From Flavobacterium odoriferum (GTDB lineage Bacteria > Bacteroidota > Bacteroidia > Flavobacteriales > Flavobacteriaceae), in the NCBI RefSeq assembly GCF_025499515.1, contig NZ_JAMKFA010000017.1, positions 41,248-105,247 of the forward strand: DNA of 64,000 nucleotides, read 5' to 3'. A program made the position numbers and the translations under genes. The stretch's first letter is position 1, and each line of letters opens with the position of its first letter. Below are positions 33,414-42,722 of this stretch, in pieces. The notes below the pieces were generated by a model, which did not search any database, was not told the origin of the DNA, and saw only the letters and a program-made list of their open reading frames with translations.

Positions 33414-35846
33414 ATGTATGTAGTAAAAAGAGATGGCCATAAGGAGCCAGTAATGTTTGACAAAATCACGGACAGAATTAAAAAACTATGTTATGGATTA
33501 AATGACATGGTGGATGCTGTAAAAGTGGCAATGCGTGTAATTGAAGGATTATATGATGGCGTTACCACTTCTGAATTAGATAATTTAGCAGCAGAAACCG
33601 CAGCTTCCATGACGGTTACACACCCAGATTATGCTCAATTAGCGGCTCGTATTGCAATTTCTAATCTACACAAAAATACCAATAAATCATTCTCGGAAAC
33701 GATGAGTGAAATGTACCACTATGTAAATCCAAGAACCAACCAAGAGGCGCCTTTGATTTCAGATGAGGTTTACGAAGTTATTCAAGCAAATGCAGAATTT
33801 TTAAATTCTCACATCATATACAACCGTGATTTTAATTACGATTACTTTGGTTTTAAAACCTTAGAGCGTTCGTATTTATTAAGAATCAATGGAAAAATTG
33901 TAGAGCGTCCGCAACACATGTTAATGCGTGTTTCGGTTGGAATTCACTTGAATGATTTAGAAGCAGTAATTGAAACTTACGAATTAATGTCGAAAAAGTT
34001 CTTTACGCACGCTACACCAACATTATTCAACGCAGGAACTCCAAAACCTCAAATGTCATCTTGTTTCTTATTAACAATGAAAGATGATAGTATTGACGGA
34101 ATTTACGATACCTTAAAACAAACAGCAAAAATCTCGCAATCAGCGGGAGGAATCGGTTTAGCAATTCACAATGTAAGAGCAACAGGTTCATATATTCGTG
34201 GCACTAACGGAACTTCAAACGGAATTGTTCCAATGTTGCGTGTTTTCAATGATACCGCTCGTTACGTAGATCAAGGAGGAGGAAAACGTAAAGGAAGTTT
34301 CGCTATTTATTTAGAAACTTGGCATGCTGATATTTTCGAATTCTTAGATTTAAAAAAGAATACGGGTAAAGAAGAAATGCGCGCAAGAGATTTATTCTTT
34401 GCCATGTGGACTTCTGATTTATTCATGAAACGTGTAGAAGAAGATTCAACTTGGACGTTAATGTGTCCAAACGAATGTCCAGGTTTAGATCAAGTATATG
34501 GTGAAGAATTTGAAGCTTTATATATTTCGTACGAAGCACAAGGAAAAGGTAGAAAAACCATCAAAGCACGTGAACTTTGGGAAAAAATTCTTGAATCTCA
34601 AATTGAGACAGGAACGCCATACATGTTGTACAAAGATGCAGCGAACAGAAAATCGAACCAAAAGAATTTGGGAACGATTCGTTCGTCTAATTTATGTACC
34701 GAAATTATGGAATACACTTCTGCAGATGAAATTGCAGTGTGTAACTTGGCGTCTATTTCGTTACCAATGTTTGTGGAAAACGGAGCATTTAATCACAAAT
34801 TGTTATATGATGTAACAAAACGTGTAACACGTAACTTAAACAAGGTAATCGATAGAAATTATTATCCTGTTATTGAGGCAGAAAACTCAAACATGCGTCA
34901 CCGTCCAGTTGGATTAGGTGTGCAAGGTTTAGCTGATGCTTTTATCTTGTTGAGAATGCCTTTTACAAGTGATGAAGCTAAAAAATTAAACCAAGAAATT
35001 TTCGAAACCTTATATTTCGCAGCCGTAACCGCTTCTATGGAAATGGCTAAAGAAGAAGGTCCATATTCAACTTTTGAAGGTTCGCCAATTGCTAACGGAG
35101 AATTCCAACACAACCTTTGGGGATTAAAAGACGAAGAACTTTCTGGTCGTTGGGATTGGGCAAGTTTACGTAAAGAAGTAATGGCAAACGGAGTTAGAAA
35201 TTCATTGTTAGTAGCGCCAATGCCAACTGCTTCAACGTCTCAAATTTTAGGAAACAACGAAGCTTTTGAACCATACACTTCTAATATTTATACAAGAAGA
35301 GTACTTTCGGGAGAATTCATCGTAGTAAACAAACACTTGTTGAACGATTTAGTAGAAAGAGGATTGTGGAACGAAACCTTGAAGCAAGAAATCATGCGTC
35401 ACAATGGTTCGGTTCAAAACATTGAAAGAATTCCATCCGATTTAAAAGAATTGTACAAAACGGTTTGGGAAATGTCAATGAAAGATATTATCGATATGAG
35501 TCGTCAAAGAGGGTATTTTATTGATCAATCGCAATCGTTGAACTTGTTTATGCAAGATGCAAATTATGCTAAATTAACTTCGATGCATTTTTACGCTTGG
35601 AAATCAGGTTTAAAAACGGGGATGTACTATCTAAGAACTAAATCTGCAGTTGATGCGATTAAGTTTACTTTAAATAACGATAAAAAAGCAGAACCAATCG
35701 AAGTACAAGAACAAGCAGTTGCTCAAAAATTAGAAGCTATTGCGGTTTTAGAAGAACCAGCAGAAATGACAGCTGAAGAATACAGAGCAATGATTGAACT
35801 GGCAAAAAATGCTGGACCAGAAGATTGCGAAATGTGTGGTTCATAA
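33414..35846 (+). CDS. nrdA: Class Ia ribonucleotide reductase, alpha subunit
   Basis: 810 residues. An ATP-cone (about 3-90) is followed by the catalytic barrel. The redox Cys are in MSSCFLLT and AVCNLASIS, and the active-site set is in [11 protein letters not shown]. The radical-transfer tyrosines appear as [12 protein letters not shown], and the C-terminal CEMCGS is the thioredoxin-accessible pair. The start at 33414 is the in-frame one of three overlapping ATGs (33410, 33414, 33418). Confidence 0.96.
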   Translation: MYVVKRDGHKEPVMFDKITDRIKKLCYGLNDMVDAVKVAMRVIEGLYDGVTTSELDNLAAETAASMTVTHPDYAQLAARIAISNLHKNTNKSFSETMSEMYHYVNPRTNQEAPLISDEVYEVIQANAEFLNSHIIYNRDFNYDYFGFKTLERSYLLRINGKIVERPQHMLMRVSVGIHLNDLEAVIETYELMSKKFFTHATPTLFNAGTPKPQMSSCFLLTMKDDSIDGIYDTLKQTAKISQSAGGIGLAIHNVRATGSYIRGTNGTSNGIVPMLRVFNDTARYVDQGGGKRKGSFAIYLETWHADIFEFLDLKKNTGKEEMRARDLFFAMWTSDLFMKRVEEDSTWTLMCPNECPGLDQVYGEEFEALYISYEAQGKGRKTIKARELWEKILESQIETGTPYMLYKDAANRKSNQKNLGTIRSSNLCTEIMEYTSADEIAVCNLASISLPMFVENGAFNHKLLYDVTKRVTRNLNKVIDRNYYPVIEAENSNMRHRPVGLGVQGLADAFILLRMPFTSDEAKKLNQEIFETLYFAAVTASMEMAKEEGPYSTFEGSPIANGEFQHNLWGLKDEELSGRWDWASLRKEVMANGVRNSLLVAPMPTASTSQILGNNEAFEPYTSNIYTRRVLSGEFIVVNKHLLNDLVERGLWNETLKQEIMRHNGSVQNIERIPSDLKELYKTVWEMSMKDIIDMSRQRGYFIDQSQSLNLFMQDANYAKLTSMHFYAWKSGLKTGMYYLRTKSAVDAIKFTLNNDKKAEPIEVQEQAVAQKLEAIAVLEEPAEMTAEEYRAMIELAKNAGPEDCEMCGS

Positions 35847-35885
35847 GAAAAAACAATAACTATTTTATTTTTAATAGATTTTACT

Positions 35886-35893
35886 TATATTTG
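35886..35893 (+). promoter_or_regulatory. -7 promoter element of the 97-residue protein gene
   Basis: TATATTTG, 19 bases before the ATG. Confidence 0.5.
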
Positions 35894-35912
35894 TTAAATA
35901 AAAAAAAATAGA

Positions 35913-36206
35913 ATGGGAAGTATTATAGAAACACGCTTTGTGATTTCTGATTTATATGGTAATAGATTAGAAAGTTATTCCAATAAAGAAGAATTGATAA
36001 ATGATTGCGTAGGAATTGTTGATTTAGAGTTTGGATGTGAAATTTTTAAGCAAGGAAGTATTTTGAAATGGAAGAACTCAGAGTTTAAAATTAATAGTGT
36101 AGAAGTAGAGTTCGAATCAATATTGATTAATGGTGATAGAATAGAAGATGATAACAATAGAATTAAGAAGACTAATATTATTGTATTAATTTATGTTGAA
36201 GATTAA
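35913..36206 (+). CDS. Hypothetical protein, 97 residues
   Basis: Starts MGSIIETRFVISDLYG. Cytoplasmic, without signal or membrane segment. The charge pattern (many Glu, Asp, Lys) and alternating hydrophobics suggest a small alpha/beta domain. A good -7 element and a strong terminator bracket it as a single-gene unit, which supports that it is real. No family recognised. Confidence 0.7.
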   Translation: MGSIIETRFVISDLYGNRLESYSNKEELINDCVGIVDLEFGCEIFKQGSILKWKNSEFKINSVEVEFESILINGDRIEDDNNRIKKTNIIVLIYVED

Positions 36207-36211
36207 AAAGC

Positions 36212-36246
36212 AAAACAGCCATCACCAAGATGGCTGTTTTTGTTTT
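36212..36246 (+). terminator. Terminator after the 97-residue protein gene
   Basis: AAAACAGCCATC (36212-36223) pairs with GATGGCTGTTTT (36229-36240) around ACCAA, followed by a T-rich tail. Confidence 0.88.
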
Positions 36247-36267
36247 AAAAAATTGCGTTTCAATTCG

Positions 36268-36275
36268 TACATTTG
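36268..36275 (+). promoter_or_regulatory. -7 promoter element of the 36293-38398 unit
   Basis: TACATTTG, 17 bases before the ATG at 36293. It supports this start over an in-frame one further upstream. Confidence 0.5.
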
Positions 36276-36292
36276 AAAAAAATAAACAGATT

Positions 36293-36517
36293 ATGTCAAA
36301 AGATAAAAAAGGGGTTCACACAGGAATCATTGAAAAAGACGCAGACGGAAACTATTTCTGTGGAGAATATTTATTAGATTACCAATACACAGAAAAAAAC
36401 TTCAAATTAGGAGACGAAATTAACATCAAATCGGTTATCGTAAATCCGAGTGATAAAAGTTACAATCAGTATCCAAAAAAATCGAGAAATTTCTTTTTAG
36501 CTAACGAAAAAGAATAG
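36293..36517 (+). CDS. Small hypothetical protein
   Basis: 74 residues (MSKDKKGVHTGIIEKDADGN). Lysine- and aspartate-rich with a central YLLDYQYTEKNFKLGDEINI stretch and a basic end, a compact beta-rich protein by appearance. It leads a unit with the RDD protein (6 bases on) and dGTPase. I do not recognise the family. Confidence 0.65.
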   Translation: MSKDKKGVHTGIIEKDADGNYFCGEYLLDYQYTEKNFKLGDEINIKSVIVNPSDKSYNQYPKKSRNFFLANEKE

Positions 36518-36523
36518 CGTTTT

Positions 36524-37036
36524 ATGGAGTTAAGTAATAAAAGAAAGTTTGTTGTTACGAGTGATTTATTGGCATCACAAGGTCAACGATTTGGTAATTA
36601 TTTTATTGATTTCATTTTTCAATATGTTTTAATTTTTTTAATTTCTATAATCGTAATAATAATTTCTGAGCTTTTTGATTCAGATTCTTTTGTTATTTGG
36701 ATAGAAAATATTGGCAGATTTGAGGAATATATATTCGGAATTATCGTTATGGTCTTTTATTATGTAATAGCGGAGTCTTATTTTTCAAGAACAATTGGCA
36801 AATTAATTACAAAAACAGTTGTTGTAGATATTAATGGTGAAAAACCAGAAAGTGCAACAATTTTGAAAAGAACTTTATGTAGGTTAATTCCATTTAATCA
36901 TTTTTCATTTTTTGGTGGAAACGCAAGAGGCTGGCATGATTCTATATCAAATACTTATGTGGTTAGTAAAGAATTATTTGATGCTAAGAAAAAGCAATTT
37001 TATGAATTGGATGAAATTGGAATATCACAAGAATAA
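36524..37036 (+). CDS. RDD family membrane protein
   Basis: 170 residues. The RDD motif appears early as GQRFGNYFIDF with the Arg and Asp residues conserved, followed by two membrane segments (about 34-50 and 67-88). The RTIGKLITKTVVVDINGEKP segment and ILKRTLCRLIPF are typical of the family. RDD proteins are often linked to ion or cation exchange, but no substrate is set here. It lies between a small protein and dGTPase in the same direction. Confidence 0.82.
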   Translation: MELSNKRKFVVTSDLLASQGQRFGNYFIDFIFQYVLIFLISIIVIIISELFDSDSFVIWIENIGRFEEYIFGIIVMVFYYVIAESYFSRTIGKLITKTVVVDINGEKPESATILKRTLCRLIPFNHFSFFGGNARGWHDSISNTYVVSKELFDAKKKQFYELDEIGISQE

Positions 37037-37051
37037 AAAGTTAATCACAAT

Positions 37052-38398
37052 ATGATGCAATGGGAACAATTATTGTCTTTAAAAAGACAAGGCGACACCA
37101 GTAAACGTTTACGAAAAGAGCAAGACGACACACGATTAGGCTTTGAAGTAGATTATGATCGAATTATTTTTTCTTCGGCTTTTAGAAGTTTGCAAGACAA
37201 AACGCAAGTCATTCCACTTTCCAAAACTGATTTCGTTCACAACCGACTAACGCATAGTTTGGAGGTTTCCGTGGTGGGTCGTTCTTTGGGACGTTTAGTT
37301 GGAAAGCAAATCATTGCAAAATATCCACATTTGCAAGAAGTTCACGGTTATCAAGCGAATGATTTTGGTGCGATTGTGGCTGCGGCTGCGTTATCACACG
37401 ATATTGGAAATCCACCATTCGGACATTCTGGAGAAAAAGCAATTGGCGAATATTTCAAAACCGGAAACGGATTTCAATACAAAGACCAATTAACCGAAAA
37501 ACAATGGCAAGATTTAATCGATTTTGAAGGAAATGCCAACGGATTTTCAGTATTAGCGGCATCTCGTGAAGGAATTGAAGGCGGTTTGCGTATTTCGTAT
37601 GCGACTTTGGGTGCTTTTATGAAGTATCCGAAAGAAAGTTTGCCTAAAAAACCAACACAAAAAATTTGCGATAAAAAATATGGTTTCTTTCAGCAAGACA
37701 AAGCGTTTTTTGCTGAGGTGGCAAACGATTTAGGTTTGATTTCAAATAAATCAGGAAGTGATATTGGTTTTGAACGTCATCCGTTAGCGTATTTGGTTGA
37801 AGCTGCTGATGATATTTGTTATACTATTATTGATTTTGAAGATGGAATCAACTTAGGTTGGATTTCGGAAGAATATGCATTAGAATATCTAATCAAACTA
37901 GTTAAAAACGGTATCGATACCAAAAAATACAACGAATTACTTACTAAAGAAGATAGAATCAGTTATTTGCGCGCATTAGCTATTGGAAGTTTAATCAATG
38001 ATGCAGTAGCTGTTTTTATGGAAAATGAAAAAGCTATTTTGGCTGGAGATTTTCCATTTGCTTTGATGGATAAAAGTCAATACAAAGCCCAAATGAACGA
38101 CATCATCCAAATCAGTATTAAAAACGTATATCAAAGTAAGGAAGTAATTCATAAAGAAGTGATGGGTTACAAAGTAATTAATAACCTATTAGATAGTTTT
38201 TGCACAGCGACCAATAAAAAAGAAAACGGAAGTGCTTCAAATTATGATGAACTTTTATTGAAATTATTGCCAGAGCGTTTTCAGTTTCAAAAAGAAAATT
38301 TATACGACAGATTATTACATATATGTCATTTCGTGTCACTATTAACTGATGGGAAAGCTGTTGAATTATATAAAACGATTCAGGCAAACAAAAGTTAA
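37052..38398 (+). CDS. dgt: Deoxyguanosinetriphosphate triphosphohydrolase
   Basis: 448 residues. HD-superfamily metal site: HNRLTHSLEVSVVGR (first His) and AALSHDIGNPPFGHSGE (HD), then DICYTIIDFEDG with the late Asp. RLRKEQDDTRLGFEVDYDRI is the typical start. It hydrolyses dGTP to deoxyguanosine and triphosphate and may balance dNTP pools alongside ribonucleotide reductase 1.2 kb upstream. MM at the N-terminus gives two nearly equal start choices. Confidence 0.93.
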   Translation: MMQWEQLLSLKRQGDTSKRLRKEQDDTRLGFEVDYDRIIFSSAFRSLQDKTQVIPLSKTDFVHNRLTHSLEVSVVGRSLGRLVGKQIIAKYPHLQEVHGYQANDFGAIVAAAALSHDIGNPPFGHSGEKAIGEYFKTGNGFQYKDQLTEKQWQDLIDFEGNANGFSVLAASREGIEGGLRISYATLGAFMKYPKESLPKKPTQKICDKKYGFFQQDKAFFAEVANDLGLISNKSGSDIGFERHPLAYLVEAADDICYTIIDFEDGINLGWISEEYALEYLIKLVKNGIDTKKYNELLTKEDRISYLRALAIGSLINDAVAVFMENEKAILAGDFPFALMDKSQYKAQMNDIIQISIKNVYQSKEVIHKEVMGYKVINNLLDSFCTATNKKENGSASNYDELLLKLLPERFQFQKENLYDRLLHICHFVSLLTDGKAVELYKTIQANKS

Positions 38399-38424
38399 AA
38401 ACGCAAAATAAGTAATAAAAAGTT

Positions 38425-38453
38425 TTGAAAATTAGTATAAAACGCTAATTTTG
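38425..38453 (+). promoter_or_regulatory. Promoter of the large type A secreted protein gene, overlapping an inverted repeat
   Basis: TTG (38425-38427), 18 bases, then TAATTTTG (38446-38453). The -7 box lies in the right arm of an inverted repeat, AAAATTAG (38428-38435) with CTAATTTT (38445-38452). Confidence 0.6.
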
Positions 38454-38488
38454 TTAGAATTATAGTAAAAATTAACCCATATTGAACC

Positions 38489-41400
38489 ATGAAAAAAATA
38501 TTACTTTTTTCTTTTTTATTCTTTTTTCTGTTTGGTTTTTCTCAACAAAATGAAAAACCAAACAAATCAGTTTCAAAAGTAAAACCAGACAAAGCTACTA
38601 AAGCTTTAAGAAAAAAACATGCTAAAAATTTAGCAAGTAGTCCTTTCAAAGAAGTTACTAAGCTAACAAAAAAAGAAAGAAAGGCATTAGGAATACCGCC
38701 TAATAAATATTACGAATCTGAGTGGGAATTGACTATGAATCCAGAGATTGGTAGGCCAAATCCTGAAAACTTGGAAGGCATCAAAAAAAATCTAAAGCAA
38801 CAAAGAGAGGCTGCTTTACTTTCAGGAAGAACACCAGGGGATGGGAGTGATAATAATTGGATAGAAAGAGGGCCTAATAATGTAGGTGGAAGGGTAAGAG
38901 CAATCATGTTTGACCCTAATGACCCTACTTATAAAACGGTGTTTGCTGGTGGAGTAAGTGGAGGGTTATGGAAAAATTCTGACATAACAGCAAATACATT
39001 ATGGACAAGAGTAAATATTCCTGATAACTTATCTATTTCTACTATTACCTATGATCCAAATAATACTAATGTTTTTTATGTTGGAACAGGAGAATCATAT
39101 GTAGCTGGTGATGTTAATGGAAGCGGAGTATGGAAATCTGCTGATGGAGGATTAACATGGTCTAAAGTTTTTGGAGGTATAAGTGGAGCAACAACATTTC
39201 AGTCTGCAGCATCTTTGACTATTAATTCACCTGCAGGGATTGCAGGAAATTATTCTTGTTATCCAACTACAGCATTCGGGACAGCAGTTTCTACTCCAAT
39301 AACAGAAAATGTAGTTTTAGTAATTGATGATGTTGCACCAACTTCTGATGGATGTGAAAATATAACTAATGCGGCAGCCTTAAATGGGAAAATTGCACTA
39401 ATTAGAAGAGGAACTTGTAATTTTGTTATTAAAGTGAAATCGGCACAAGATGCTGGTGCGATAGCCGTAATTATGATGAATAATATTGATGGAACACCTG
39501 TGGCTATGGGTGGTGATGATACTACAATTACTATCCCTTCAATTATGATTTCTAAAGCAGATGGTGATTTACTAGAAGCTCAACTTGGATCAGGACCAGT
39601 GAGCGCAACTTTAAATCCTGTTGTAGCTGGAGCATTTACTGGTAATTTAGTTCCAGGTCAACAGCACATTAATGATATTAAAGTTAGAAATAATGGTGGT
39701 GTTTCAGAAATTTATGTAGCTGCGGGTGACACTTTTTATAGTGCTGCAAACCAAGCGACATATATGGGTGGTCCTGCCTTTGGATTATACAAATCAATAG
39801 ATGGGGGATTAAACTGGATAGAAGTTAACCTGCCATTAACTAGTAATGGAAATAAACACTGTCCTAACGATATTGAAATTGGTTCAGATGGGAAAATATG
39901 GTTATCTACAACTGTAAGTCAAGTTTATGGAGATGGCGGAGGAAAAATATTTTCATCTGTTGATGGTTCAACTTTTACTCAAAGCTATCAAATTACAAAT
40001 GGAAGAAGAACACAATTAGCTCTTTCTACTACTAATACAAATAAAATATATGTTTTAGTTGAAGATTCAACAAATGGAGAGGCAGACATTTATTTGACTA
40101 ATAATGCTTTTTCAACTGCTGCAACTAAATTAAGTGAACCATTTGCAATACATGGAACAACAGATACAGATTTTTGTAGAGGGCAAGCTTTTTACGATTT
40201 AATGATTTCTGTAGATCCAGCTAATGATGCAATTGTTTATATTGGAGGAATTGATTTACATAGATCTACTAATAGTGGTGGTTCGTGGGCAACAATTTCT
40301 AAATGGACGGCTGGTTATGGAACTGGAGTATCTGTTGTTCATGCAGACCAACATGCAATGGTTTTTAGACCAGGAAATTCAAACCAAGCAATATTTGCAC
40401 ATGATGGAGGAGTAAGTTATGCGTCTAGTTTGTCAACGGCAGCTTCATCTACTACAGCAATTTCTACAAGAGTTAACGGATTAAATATTACTCAATTTTA
40501 TAGTGTTGGTGTAGCTCCAACTTCAGCAGTAAGTGGTTTGCCAGGTAATGATTATTTCGCGGCTGGAGCACAAGACAACGGTACACAATATTTTGAAAAT
40601 GCTTCTGCAGGAATTAATGCAAGTGTCCAATCGCAAGGAGGTGATGGTGCATATACATTATTTGATCAAGGTGCTGATAAGTATTACATTTCAAATTATG
40701 TATACAATGAAAGCATTAATTATAGATTAATGGTTTCTCCTTTTACAGTTAGAACATTAGATAATGACATTGATGGTAATAATGGAGCATTTATTGCGCC
40801 AATGACATTGGATTCTAATTTAGATGTTCTTTTTTCAGACTATTCAAATGGTACTACATATAGAGTAAGAAGATATACAAATCTTAAAGCAGGTGGTGTA
40901 GGAAGAACAAATTTGACAAATACACTACTAACTGCGCCAGCAACAGCTTTAAAAGTTTCACCATATACAACAACCTCTTCTACATTATTAGTTGGGACAA
41001 GGTTAGGTAAATTATTACGTGTAACAGGTGCTAACAATACCGCTGGAACATGGACAGATATAACAGGTCCTGGTTTTGTTGGAAGTATTTCAGATGTTGA
41101 GTTTGGTGCTAACAATAATGAAATATTTGTTACAATGCATAATTACAATGTTGTTAGTGTTTGGTATACCTCAAACGGAGGAACAACATGGCTTAATAAA
41201 GAAGGAAATCTCCCTGATTTACCAGTTAAAACAATACAAAGAAATCCATTAAATACTGAAGAAGTAATTATTGGAACTGAATTAGGCGTATGGTATACGA
41301 ATAATTTTAGTGCAGCTTCACCTACCTGGAATCATTCATATAATGGAATGAGTAATGTAAAAGTTGTTGATTTAGTTTTAAGAAATGATAATACTGTATT

Positions 41401-41719
41401 TGCCGCAACCTATGGAAGAGGAATTTTTTCTGGGGTATTTACGGCTACATCACTTTCTTCTGATGATGTTACTAAAAATAAAGGAATTAAAATATATCCA
41501 AACCCATCTAATGGAGTTGTAAATGTTTCAATTGAAAACTATTCTGGTAATTTGAATGTAGAGATTTATGATATTAACGGAAGAAAAGTATTCTCTAATA
41601 CTGGAAATTATTCAACTGACAAAGCCATAAGTTTACAAGGTTTACAAGCTGGAGTTTATGTATTAAAATTGGAAGGTGAAGATGGTTTATCGCATTCTGA
41701 GAAAATAGTTTTAAATTAG
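38489..41719 (+). CDS. Large T9SS type A secreted protein with sialidase-like repeats and an inserted PA domain
   Basis: 1076 residues with a signal peptide (1-19). A lysine-rich pro-region (about 25-75) precedes VPS10/sialidase-like beta-propeller modules (GGVSGGLWKNSD, GSGVWKSADGGLTW, GLYKSIDGGLNW, VWYTSNGGTTW). A protease-associated (PA) domain is inserted at about 250-375 (GKIALIRRGTCNFVIKVK). The last 75 residues are a type A sorting domain (IKIYPNPSNGVV). No peptidase catalytic motif was seen. It is probably a secreted substrate-binding or glycan-related protein; the activity is unknown. Confidence 0.85.
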   Translation: MKKILLFSFLFFFLFGFSQQNEKPNKSVSKVKPDKATKALRKKHAKNLASSPFKEVTKLTKKERKALGIPPNKYYESEWELTMNPEIGRPNPENLEGIKKNLKQQREAALLSGRTPGDGSDNNWIERGPNNVGGRVRAIMFDPNDPTYKTVFAGGVSGGLWKNSDITANTLWTRVNIPDNLSISTITYDPNNTNVFYVGTGESYVAGDVNGSGVWKSADGGLTWSKVFGGISGATTFQSAASLTINSPAGIAGNYSCYPTTAFGTAVSTPITENVVLVIDDVAPTSDGCENITNAAALNGKIALIRRGTCNFVIKVKSAQDAGAIAVIMMNNIDGTPVAMGGDDTTITIPSIMISKADGDLLEAQLGSGPVSATLNPVVAGAFTGNLVPGQQHINDIKVRNNGGVSEIYVAAGDTFYSAANQATYMGGPAFGLYKSIDGGLNWIEVNLPLTSNGNKHCPNDIEIGSDGKIWLSTTVSQVYGDGGGKIFSSVDGSTFTQSYQITNGRRTQLALSTTNTNKIYVLVEDSTNGEADIYLTNNAFSTAATKLSEPFAIHGTTDTDFCRGQAFYDLMISVDPANDAIVYIGGIDLHRSTNSGGSWATISKWTAGYGTGVSVVHADQHAMVFRPGNSNQAIFAHDGGVSYASSLSTAASSTTAISTRVNGLNITQFYSVGVAPTSAVSGLPGNDYFAAGAQDNGTQYFENASAGINASVQSQGGDGAYTLFDQGADKYYISNYVYNESINYRLMVSPFTVRTLDNDIDGNNGAFIAPMTLDSNLDVLFSDYSNGTTYRVRRYTNLKAGGVGRTNLTNTLLTAPATALKVSPYTTTSSTLLVGTRLGKLLRVTGANNTAGTWTDITGPGFVGSISDVEFGANNNEIFVTMHNYNVVSVWYTSNGGTTWLNKEGNLPDLPVKTIQRNPLNTEEVIIGTELGVWYTNNFSAASPTWNHSYNGMSNVKVVDLVLRNDNTVFAATYGRGIFSGVFTATSLSSDDVTKNKGIKIYPNPSNGVVNVSIENYSGNLNVEIYDINGRKVFSNTGNYSTDKAISLQGLQAGVYVLKLEGEDGLSHSEKIVLN

Positions 41720-41738
41720 TAAAACTTCAATAAGAATA

Positions 41739-41773
41739 AAAAAAGGCTCTGAATTTTCAGAGCCTTTTTTTAT
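41739..41773. terminator. Bidirectional terminator between convergent genes
   Basis: AAAAGGCTCTGAA (41741-41753) pairs with TTCAGAGCCTTTT (41756-41768), serving the secreted protein gene (+) and the DUF3078 gene (-). Confidence 0.88.
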
Positions 41774-41777
41774 TTAT

Positions 41778-42722
41778 CTAAAACGCATAAACGATTCCAA
41801 CTCCAAGAAGTTGTTTTAGCTGCACTTTAGGGCCTTTAGTTACTTGTACACCATTTTCTTCTTCTTTAGATTTAATATCATCATCATAAAGTATATGAGT
41901 GCCAATATTTGCTTTTACATATTTATTTACAACCATAGCTAATTGCAACTGCCAATCGACATCAATGTTGCCAAAATTATTAATGTAATCTGTATATAGA
42001 CTAATTCTGTGTTCCAAAATAATATTTTGATACACTTCTTTTTTCCATTGATTAGTGATTAAAACACCAACTTCTGTCCTAGTGTTTTTTCCTTCTCTTA
42101 TTAAATCACCGTTAATGTCATAAACTGCCTTATCAACTCCAAAAGCTCCTTGATTAGCTAATCGTTGATCAAAAACAAGTGTAGTTTTGTTAGTTAGAGG
42201 AGAAATATAAACATTTAAATTCAAGTCTTTTCTAGAATATTCAGCTCCAATTCCTAAAAAGATATAGGCTGGAGCAAAAGGTTTTGAAATTGCTAAATCT
42301 GTATTTGGATAAGCATAACCATTTGCAAATTGTGTGTTAAAATTGAATTTTCCAGCATAATACCAATTGGAAATAGTATCTCTTTTATAGCCAAATGTAG
42401 AATTTAGCTGTATTTGATCATCTGTTTTTCTAACATCTTGACCTTCTTGCTTATTTATTCCGTAACGAACAATTAATTCATTGTCCCAGAGAATGTTTGT
42501 TCTCTTATAGTTTCTTATGAATTGCCCGTTTATTAGTCCTGAAATCGAATTATTTCCGCCCGCGCTCCAATTTACAAAGGTAATTTGCGAGATATCTAAT
42601 CCAACTTTATTTGTTTTCTTCCAATATGAAATAGAGTCGGGTAATTCGGTTCTAATAATTTGGGCAAAGTTATCTTGAATAACAAAAAGTAAAAACCCTA
42701 GTAGGAAGGCTTTTTTAATCAT
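41778..42722 (-). CDS. DUF3078 domain-containing protein
   Basis: 314 residues with a signal peptide (1-20, DNFA before QII). Conserved DUF3078 features include FVNWSAGGNNSISGL, NELIVRYGINKQ and alternating strands to a terminal aromatic residue (GIVYAF), consistent with an outer-membrane barrel. Its function is not established. The start overlaps the end of dxs by 8 bases, so translation is coupled to an isoprenoid enzyme; the reason is unknown. Confidence 0.85.
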   Translation of the reverse strand: MIKKAFLLGFLLFVIQDNFAQIIRTELPDSISYWKKTNKVGLDISQITFVNWSAGGNNSISGLINGQFIRNYKRTNILWDNELIVRYGINKQEGQDVRKTDDQIQLNSTFGYKRDTISNWYYAGKFNFNTQFANGYAYPNTDLAISKPFAPAYIFLGIGAEYSRKDLNLNVYISPLTNKTTLVFDQRLANQGAFGVDKAVYDINGDLIREGKNTRTEVGVLITNQWKKEVYQNIILEHRISLYTDYINNFGNIDVDWQLQLAMVVNKYVKANIGTHILYDDDIKSKEEENGVQVTKGPKVQLKQLLGVGIVYAF

